Source: Bradyrhizobium huanghuaihaiense | GTDB lineage: Bacteria; Pseudomonadota; Alphaproteobacteria; Rhizobiales; Xanthobacteraceae | DNA: 64,000 bases | NCBI RefSeq assembly: GCF_007830635.1 | Contig: NZ_VLLA01000013.1 | Coordinates: 62,001 to 126,000, forward strand | Direction: 5' to 3' | Shown: piece after piece, positions 58,865 through 64,000 of the stretch | Layout of the letters: each line of letters begins with the position of its first letter | How positions within the stretch are numbered: position 1 is the stretch's first letter | Translations under genes and position numbers: made by a program | Notes under the pieces: model-generated | What the model was told of the DNA's origin: nothing | Databases searched by the model: none | What the model saw: the letters and a program-made list of their open reading frames with translations, nothing else

Positions 58865-59923
58865 TCACGTCAGGCGGGGATAGGTTGCATACGGATTGTC
58901 GATCATGATCTTGCGCACGAGATCGGGGGACAGACCTTCGGGCAGCGCGTCCTGGTCGTCGAACTGCCAGTGCGGATAGTCCGTGGAGAATAAGACCAAT
59001 TCGTCCGACTGCATATGCTCAAACAGGCGAATTAATGTCTCGGGTTCCGGCGGCGCATCAAATGGCTGTAACGAGAAGCGGATGTTGCTGCGCACAAGTT
59101 CCAGCGGTGCGCGATCGACCCACGGCGTCTCCATCCGCACCCCGCGCCAGAACTTGTGCAGCCGCCAGAGATACGGCGCGATCCAGGAGACGCCGGACTC
59201 CAGCATCACCATTTTCAGCCGCGGATATTTGGCGAACACGCCTTCGACGATCAGGCTGGTGAGCTGAGCCTGGAACGCCTGGGCCTGACCGACATAATCC
59301 TCGATGTGATAGGAGCCCCATCCCACTGCGGTCGGCGGATTGTGATAGGCGGAACCGGCGTGTATGCCGATCGGCAGGTCGAGCCGTTCCGCGGCTTCAT
59401 AGATCGGCCACAGCGCACGCTTGCCGAGCGGCGTGTCGCCCATGACAAGCATCAACACCTGCACGAAGCGACGATCTGGCGCACAGTGCTCGATCTCGGC
59501 GACGGCCTTCTCGACGCTCTGCGTGGGGATCACGATCGAGCCGCGCAGTCGTGAATCGCGATCGAGCCATTCCTTCACAAGCCAGTCGTTCAGTGCGCGG
59601 CAGAAGGCGGCCTGCATGTCCTCGGAAAACACCATCTGCACGCCATAGAGCGGATTGCAGATCGCATGCTTGAGCTGGAAGGGATCGAGCACATGGCGCT
59701 GCATGGCCTCGAGGCTCTCGCCCGGCTTGCCGCTTTCGGGCCGCCAATCGGGTCGCGCCGTGATCGGCGAACTCTTCGGATAGGATTGCGAGACGAGGTC
59801 GACCATGCCGCGCGTCGTCACCTGATCACGCCAATAGTCGTTCAGGTACGGCAGCAGGCTGGTCAGATGCGGCACGGCCGGATGCACGTCGCAATCGATG
59901 CCGCCGGCGATCAGGGACGCCAT
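58865..59923 (-). CDS. Amidohydrolase-2 family protein (paralogue 2)
   Basis: The 352-residue TIM-barrel protein is clearly related to its downstream neighbour: DCDVHPA at the start, LPIGIHAGSAYHN in the middle, VMLESGVSW and FSTDYPHWQFDDQD near the end. It may act on the same kind of substrate or form a mixed oligomer with the other copy. It is the first gene of a three-gene operon (amidohydrolase, amidohydrolase, Rieske) read leftwards. CATGACGTCTCC on the plus strand gives GGAGACGTC before the ATG. Confidence 0.9.
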   Translation of the reverse strand: MASLIAGGIDCDVHPAVPHLTSLLPYLNDYWRDQVTTRGMVDLVSQSYPKSSPITARPDWRPESGKPGESLEAMQRHVLDPFQLKHAICNPLYGVQMVFSEDMQAAFCRALNDWLVKEWLDRDSRLRGSIVIPTQSVEKAVAEIEHCAPDRRFVQVLMLVMGDTPLGKRALWPIYEAAERLDLPIGIHAGSAYHNPPTAVGWGSYHIEDYVGQAQAFQAQLTSLIVEGVFAKYPRLKMVMLESGVSWIAPYLWRLHKFWRGVRMETPWVDRAPLELVRSNIRFSLQPFDAPPEPETLIRLFEHMQSDELVLFSTDYPHWQFDDQDALPEGLSPDLVRKIMIDNPYATYPRLT

Positions 59924-60068
59924 GACGTCTCCCTTCTCACGTTTCCTCGCATGTCTCTTCTGTACCCGCCATTCAAGCAGGCCTGCCCCTCGCCCGCAAC
60001 TCGGCCAAGCCTGCTGTCATATGCTAGGAAGGCTGAGCTCGGTTGCGAAGGAATAAGGGGTCTTGGGG

Positions 60069-60551
60069 ATGAAAGAGCTCATCGGCATTGCGGAACAGGT
60101 CGCGGCAAAACTGATCGCGCGCAAACAGACCATTGCGGTCGCGGAATCATCAGCCGGCGGGCTGATCGCGGCCAGCCTGCTCGCGGTGCCCGACGCCTCC
60201 GCGTACTTCCTCGGCGGCGCCGTGGTCTACACCCGCGATGCCAGGGGTGTGCTGATGGATATTTCGGACGAAGGAATGAAGGGCTTTCGCTCGTCCTCGG
60301 AGCCCTACGCGCAATTGCTGGCCGAGCGGATGCGCAGCCGCTTCAATTGCGATTGGGGCCTGTCCGAGACCGGCGCCGCCGGCCCCACCGGCAACCGCTA
60401 CGGCGACGCCGCCGGCCACAGCTGCATGGCCGTCGCGGGGCCCACGTCGGAGGTGATGACGCTTGAGACGGCGAGCGGCGACCGGTTTGCGAACATGCAG
60501 GTGTTTGCGGCGACGGCGTTGAGGTTGTTGCTGAGGAATTTGGAGGGGTGA
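60069..60551 (+). CDS. CinA-family protein (NMN amidohydrolase-like)
   Basis: The 160-residue protein is a single CinA C-terminal domain (ETIAVAESSAGGLIAASLLA-like start at about residue 20; later LSETGAAGPTGNRYGD). Such PncC-type proteins deamidate nicotinamide mononucleotide in NAD recycling. The key AESSAGG and GAAGPTG motifs are kept, the first with S for the common C/T. The ATG at 60069 is preferred over a TTG six bases earlier. Confidence 0.87.
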   Translation: MKELIGIAEQVAAKLIARKQTIAVAESSAGGLIAASLLAVPDASAYFLGGAVVYTRDARGVLMDISDEGMKGFRSSSEPYAQLLAERMRSRFNCDWGLSETGAAGPTGNRYGDAAGHSCMAVAGPTSEVMTLETASGDRFANMQVFAATALRLLLRNLEG

Positions 60552-60584
60552 GTTGCTGTTAGCAGCGACCACACTTTCAGTACC

Positions 60585-60719
60585 GTCATCCTGAGGTGCT
60601 CCCCTTGCATCGCAAGGGGAGCCTCGAAGGACGACGGCCCGGCTGCATCTCGGCCGTTCATCCTTCGAGGCTCTCCACGCGGCGCATTGCGCCACGTGTT
60701 TCGCACCTCAGGATGACGG
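60585..60719. repeat. Palindromic repeat (CCTGAGGTGC/CTTCGAGG family)
   Basis: The outer arms CCGTCATCCTGAGGTGC and GCACCTCAGGATGACGG are complements, with CCTCGAAGGACGACGGCC and GGCCGTTCATCCTTCGAGG as the inner pair. A related composite is at 53212-53422. Confidence 0.88.
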
Positions 60720-60751
60720 AGAGGCGTTATTGCTCGCGGCAACGACCGACG

Positions 60752-61027
60752 TCACCTTCCCAGATGCCGCATGAAAATCCGCACCACGTAGCCCTGCACC
60801 CTCGGCGCCTCGTCGTAGAGGTCCGACGCGATGCGCTCGATGGTCTCGCGCAGGGACAGGAACTGCGCCTGCCGCGCGCTGCTTTCGGTGCCCTGCATGC
60901 CCGCGAGTTCGTCCATCGCCGCGTCGGAGATCTGGCACTGCACGACCTCGCCATCGTCCAGCATGGTGAAGCGAAAGGCCAGCCGTTCCAGATCATGGCC
61001 AATGATCTTGTCGCGCAAAAGTGGCAT
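60752..61027 (-). CDS. DUF1488 family protein
   Basis: The 91-residue protein (MPLLRDKIIGHDLERLAF...) fits DUF1488: LAFRFTMLDDGEVVQCQISD, then a helical end LRETIERIASDLYDEAPRVQ and VVRIFMRHLG. The function is unknown. The start may be the ATG at 61027 or the in-frame ATG at 61060; I prefer 61027, where the family similarity begins. No operon partner is seen. Confidence 0.75.
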   Translation of the reverse strand: MPLLRDKIIGHDLERLAFRFTMLDDGEVVQCQISDAAMDELAGMQGTESSARQAQFLSLRETIERIASDLYDEAPRVQGYVVRIFMRHLGR

Positions 61028-61093
61028 CAAGTCGTCCCGGTCGAGCCCCGCGCCGGACAATGCTGAAAATCTGACGCGTTGTCACCACCCGCA

Positions 61094-61199
61094 CTAAAGC
61101 GCGATGAGATTTGGATGAATCGTCATCGCGCTTTAGGTTGTTGTTTATGCATGATCTTTCCGGAAAACCGCTTCGCACTTTTCCGGACCATGCTTTAGG
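61094..61199. repeat. Rhizobiales intergenic repeat (AAAGCGCGATGA family)
   Basis: It contains CTAAAGCGCGATGA facing TCATCGCGCTTTAG, then TGCATGATCTTTCCGG facing CCGGACCATGCTTTAG. This two-hairpin layout with the GATCTTTCCGGAAAACCG segment is common between genes in Bradyrhizobium, Methylobacterium and relatives. Confidence 0.88.
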
Positions 61200-61262
61200 G
61201 GACATGGCGGTCATACGACGTGCGCCAACAGCGCGCTCGCGTCAGCCCGCCACGTTCCGACC

Positions 61263-61877
61263 TCAATAGACGAGCGCTGTTCCGGCCGGCTTGTCCAGTG
61301 CCGCAGCCAGCGATCGATATTCCTCACAGTCGGTCCCGCAGATGGATGCGATCCGACCGAGGTGATAGAGCGCTTGCTCGCGGTTGCCCCGCTCGAGCTG
61401 CCACAGTCCATAATATTGCCACGTCAGCACGTGGTTCGGATCTGCCTGCAAGGCGCGCTCGTACCAGACCTGCGACTGCTCGTAGTCGCCGAGCTTGCGG
61501 TAGGAGTAGCCGATGAGGTTGGCGACGTTCGGATGGTCGTCATGGCCGAGCGACTTCAACTGCGCGATCGCGGCCGCATAGTCGTTGTGCTCGTAGATGG
61601 TGTCATAGGCGACGCGGTAGCCGGCGGCGAAAGCAGGGTCGCCGATGCTGGACTGGTTGCCTTGCTTCTTGCCCTTTTGGGTTGCCCTGGTGCCCGGTCG
61701 CTTCGGATAGGTTGGTTGCGGCTTCTGATCCGAATAGGCGCCGGCATAGGGATCGGTCGAACTGATACTGCCACCGCCTCCTCCGCCGCCGCCTCCGCCC
61801 GCGGCGAACGCCGGCGAAATCCACAGCGTTGCCGCAAATGTGCCGAGTGTGACGAGCCTGATCATCCCAGTGAACAT
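61263..61877 (-). CDS. Exported TPR protein
   Basis: The 204-residue precursor has a signal peptide (MFTGMIRLVTLGTFAATLWI..., cleavage near AFA, about residue 25) and then ten Gly in a row (AAGGGGGGGGGG). TPR-like helical repeats follow (about 95-190: YAAAIAQLKSLGHDDHPNVA, NLIGYSYRKLGDYEQSQVWY, VLTWQYYGLWQLERGNREQA). It is probably periplasmic and mediates protein contacts. The ATG at 61877 has GGAG upstream; the frame is open further back but not protein-like. Confidence 0.85.
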   Translation of the reverse strand: MFTGMIRLVTLGTFAATLWISPAFAAGGGGGGGGGGSISSTDPYAGAYSDQKPQPTYPKRPGTRATQKGKKQGNQSSIGDPAFAAGYRVAYDTIYEHNDYAAAIAQLKSLGHDDHPNVANLIGYSYRKLGDYEQSQVWYERALQADPNHVLTWQYYGLWQLERGNREQALYHLGRIASICGTDCEEYRSLAAALDKPAGTALVY

Positions 61878-61999
61878 CTTCGTCTCCTGTCCTGCTTCAA
61901 GCGGCCCCGGACGAATTGATAACACTGCCTCGGCAGCGATATTCCGGGACTCCGCGCTCACGGAGACGTCAACGTTCGTACGACAGTTCTGTTGTCCTT

Positions 62000-63469
62000 C
62001 TACTGGAATGCCACTTCGGCAAAGCTTCTCAGCTTTCGCGAATGCAGGCGTTCGGATTCCTGCTGCTTGAGCCGCTCCAGCGCCTTCAGGCCGATCTCGA
62101 GATGCTGGCCGACGCGGCGGCGGTAAAATTCGCTGGCCATGCCCGCGAGCTTGATCTCGCCATGCAGCGGCTTGTCGGAGACGCACAGCAGCGTGCCGTA
62201 GGGCACGCGGAAGCGGTAACCGTTGGCGGCGATCGCGGCTGATTCCATGTCGAGCGCCACCGCGCGCGATTGCGACATGCGGCGGATCACCTCAGGGCCG
62301 GAGATCTCCCAGTTGCGGTTGTCGACGCTCGCGACGGTCCCCGTGCGCATCAGGCGCTTGAGCTCAAAGCCTTCGAGGCCGGTGACGTCCTCGACCGCGT
62401 CCTCAAGCGCGACCTGCATCTCCGCCAGTGCCGGAATCGGGACCCAGAGCGGCAGCTCGCGGTCCAGCACGTGATCCTCGCGCACATAGCCATGGGCCAG
62501 CACATAGTCGCCGAGCCGCTGCGTGTTGCGCAGACCCGCGCAATGGCCAAGCATCAGCCAGGCATGCGGGCGCAGCACGGCGACGTGGTCGGTGACGTTG
62601 CGCGCATTCGACGGGCCGGTGCCGATGTTGATCAGCGAGATGCCGCGATAGCCGGGTTCGACGAGGTGAAAAGCCGGCATCTGCGGCGTGCGCACGGGCG
62701 CGGTCCCCGTTGTCGCGCCGCCGCTCTGCGTGATCACGTTCCCTGGCGCGACGAAGGCTTCGAGGCCGGCTTCGCCCGACTGAAGCCGCTGCTGGCAGAG
62801 CTGCGCGAAGGCATCGACATAGAACTGGTAGTTGGTGAAGATCACGAAGTTCTGGAAATGCTCGGGGTCGGTTCCGGTGTAGTGATAGAGCCGGCGCAGC
62901 GAGTAGTCGACGCGGGCGGCCCGGAACAGGGACAGCGGCTCGGGCGCGCCCGGCTGCAGCACGAAAGTGCCGTCTGCGATGGCATCGTCCATGGTGGCGA
63001 GGTCAGGCACGTCGAACGCATCGCGCAGCGAGCGCGTGACGGGCGAGTTCTCGCTGGTGGTGATGGCGGCTTCGATGTTGATGTCGCGGCGATAGGCGAA
63101 GTGGATCGGGATCGGCTCGGCCGACTCGCCGATCTCCACGGGCACGCCATGGTTCTGGATCAACAGACCGATCTGCTCGGTCAGATAGGCGCGGAACAGA
63201 TCCGGCCGCGTGACGCTGGTCTCGTGCACACCGGGGCCGGCAACGAAGCCGTAGGACAACCGGGAATCGAGCCGCGCATGTGTTGCGGTGGTGAGGCGTA
63301 CGAAGGGATAGTAGGCCCGCACCCGCGTGGTGACGGCTTCGCCGCCGACATAGGCCTCGAACCGGTCGCGCAGGAATTTTGTGTTGCGCTCGTAGATCTC
63401 TTCGAGCCGGGCGACGGCAAGAGACGCGTCGGAGAAGGATTTGGTGGCGATGGAGGGTGGGGATTGCAT
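62000..63469 (-). CDS. amn: AMP nucleosidase
   Basis: The 489-residue enzyme splits AMP to adenine and ribose 5-phosphate. It has an N-terminal AMP-nucleosidase-specific domain (about 10-180) and a C-terminal nucleoside-phosphorylase-like domain (about 270-475) with LINIGTGPSNARNVTDHVAV, AWLMLGHCAGLR, and DMESAAIAANGYRFRVPYG near the end, plus CVSDKPLHGE. The whole length fits bacterial Amn. The ATG at 63469 is used; an in-frame ATG at 63496 lacks support. It is a housekeeping-type purine salvage gene. Confidence 0.93.
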   Translation of the reverse strand: MQSPPSIATKSFSDASLAVARLEEIYERNTKFLRDRFEAYVGGEAVTTRVRAYYPFVRLTTATHARLDSRLSYGFVAGPGVHETSVTRPDLFRAYLTEQIGLLIQNHGVPVEIGESAEPIPIHFAYRRDINIEAAITTSENSPVTRSLRDAFDVPDLATMDDAIADGTFVLQPGAPEPLSLFRAARVDYSLRRLYHYTGTDPEHFQNFVIFTNYQFYVDAFAQLCQQRLQSGEAGLEAFVAPGNVITQSGGATTGTAPVRTPQMPAFHLVEPGYRGISLINIGTGPSNARNVTDHVAVLRPHAWLMLGHCAGLRNTQRLGDYVLAHGYVREDHVLDRELPLWVPIPALAEMQVALEDAVEDVTGLEGFELKRLMRTGTVASVDNRNWEISGPEVIRRMSQSRAVALDMESAAIAANGYRFRVPYGTLLCVSDKPLHGEIKLAGMASEFYRRRVGQHLEIGLKALERLKQQESERLHSRKLRSFAEVAFQ

Positions 63470-63524
63470 GGTTCGACCGCCGGGCTGCTGTTGCAATCGC
63501 AGTATAGCAAACTGACAGCCAAGT

Positions 63525-63605
63525 CGTCATTGCGAGCGCAGCGAAGCAATCCAGAAATCTGTCCGCGGAGACAGTCTGGATTGCTTCGCTACGCTCGCAA
63601 TGACG
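63525..63605. repeat. Palindromic repeat (GTCATTGCGAGCG family), copy 4
   Basis: The arms GTCATTGCGAGCGCAGCGAA and TTCGCTACGCTCGCAATGAC pair with two mismatches around GCAATCCAG and CTGGATTGC. It separates the AMP nucleosidase gene and the HlyD gene, both on the minus strand. Confidence 0.9.
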
Positions 63606-63630
63606 AGGAAAGACGACGCGCTTTCGCGCG

Positions 63631-64000
63631 TCACTTCTCGCGGAACGCCCGCATCAGCTGGTCGTGCAGCGGCTTCATCAGGTAGGACAGCATGGTGCGG
63701 TCGCCGGTCTGGACGAAGGCTTCCACGGGCATGCCGGGGATGATCTTGACGTCACCGAGGCGGGCGATCTCTTCCGGCGGCATTGAGACGCGGATGGTGT
63801 AGTAGCTCTGGCCGGTGCGCTGCTCGGTGGTGACGTCGGGCGAGACGCGGCTGACGACGCCGTTGAGCTCGGGCGTGGTGCGCTGGTTGAAGGCGGACAG
63901 GCGCAGCAGCGTCTTCTGGCCGATCTGGAGCTTGTCGATATCGACCGGATTGACCTTGGCCTCGACCTGGAGGTCGTCGGCCTGCGGCACGATCAGCATC
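63631..64000 (-). CDS. HlyD-family type I secretion adaptor, C-terminal part
   Basis: The visible 123 residues are the C-terminal portion of a membrane-fusion adaptor: MLIVPQADDLQVEAKVNPVD, the DIDKLQIGQKTLLRLSAF segment, and IIPGMPVEAFVQTGDRTMLSYLMKPL followed by a short tail ending MRAFREK. This end matches type I secretion periplasmic adaptors (PrsE/HlyD), which link an inner-membrane ABC exporter to TolC. The gene runs in from beyond the window's right edge, so the start and the ABC exporter expected next to it cannot be seen. Confidence 0.9.
   Translation of the reverse strand, partial: MLIVPQADDLQVEAKVNPVDIDKLQIGQKTLLRLSAFNQRTTPELNGVVSRVSPDVTTEQRTGQSYYTIRVSMPPEEIARLGDVKIIPGMPVEAFVQTGDRTMLSYLMKPLHDQLMRAFREK

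Noticed and set aside
62270..63685. A 471-codon plus-strand frame over the AMP nucleosidase gene
   Set aside because: The minus strand encodes an unmistakable AMP nucleosidase in the same place; the plus frame has no motif.

Overview
The window is a stretch of GC-rich chromosome from an alphaproteobacterium, most likely Bradyrhizobium or a close relative (Nitrobacteraceae). Several things point there: strong G/C third-position bias, an initiator tRNA of rhizobial type, a ferritin-like/VIT iron exporter (MbfA type) behind a perfect Irr-type operator, small families typical of the group (DUF1127, DUF3775, DUF1488, YkgJ), and many palindromic intergenic repeats. I see no phage, transposase, CRISPR array or rRNA. 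The gene content is mostly accessory catabolism and regulation rather than housekeeping.

Layout. 0-10 kb: two separate modules, each pairing a glutathione S-transferase with a divergent YafY-type WYL/HTH regulator and palindromic candidate operators, with a membrane-anchored TAXI-type binding protein, a MloK1-like cyclic-nucleotide-gated K+ channel and an enoyl-CoA hydratase between them. 10-20 kb: fatty acid desaturase plus MetX-like hydrolase, a zinc-ribbon MBL protein, an MFS transporter, an AraC regulator, and an acyl-CoA ligase/GntR unit divergent from a periplasmic binding protein, with two identical 13-bp operator cores in the shared promoter region. 20-32 kb: DUF2059 and OpgC, then a co-directional run of a cyclase/ATPase/TPR protein, an AraC regulator and a two-partner secretion pair (TpsB, then a 1118-residue GLUG-repeat TpsA). 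32-40 kb: PhzF-like protein, tRNA-fMet, aldehyde dehydrogenase, GMC oxidoreductase, SDRs and CvpA. 40-45 kb: two closely related MBL hydrolases flanking an FAH-family hydrolase and a GST, then an epoxide-hydrolase-like protein. 45-53 kb: mbfA, amidase, alcohol and acyl-CoA dehydrogenases, an SDR lacking the catalytic Tyr, and an enoyl-CoA hydratase. 53-60 kb: a 56-residue stand-alone sigma-70 region 1.1 protein, GNAT and DUF1127, LysR, an MHS-type transporter, and a Rieske/amidohydrolase/amidohydrolase operon. 60-64 kb: CinA, DUF1488, a TPR lipoprotein-like protein, AMP nucleosidase, and the end of a HlyD-family adaptor.

The best-supported regulatory logic is: GntR controls its own ligase operon and the divergent binding protein; Irr controls mbfA; YafY regulators control neighbouring GSTs. 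The most unusual items are the free-standing sigma 1.1 domain, the cyclase/AraC/Tps run, and the operator embedded in a coding sequence at 985-1012. Palindromic repeats of at least eight families sit in about sixteen intergenic gaps.
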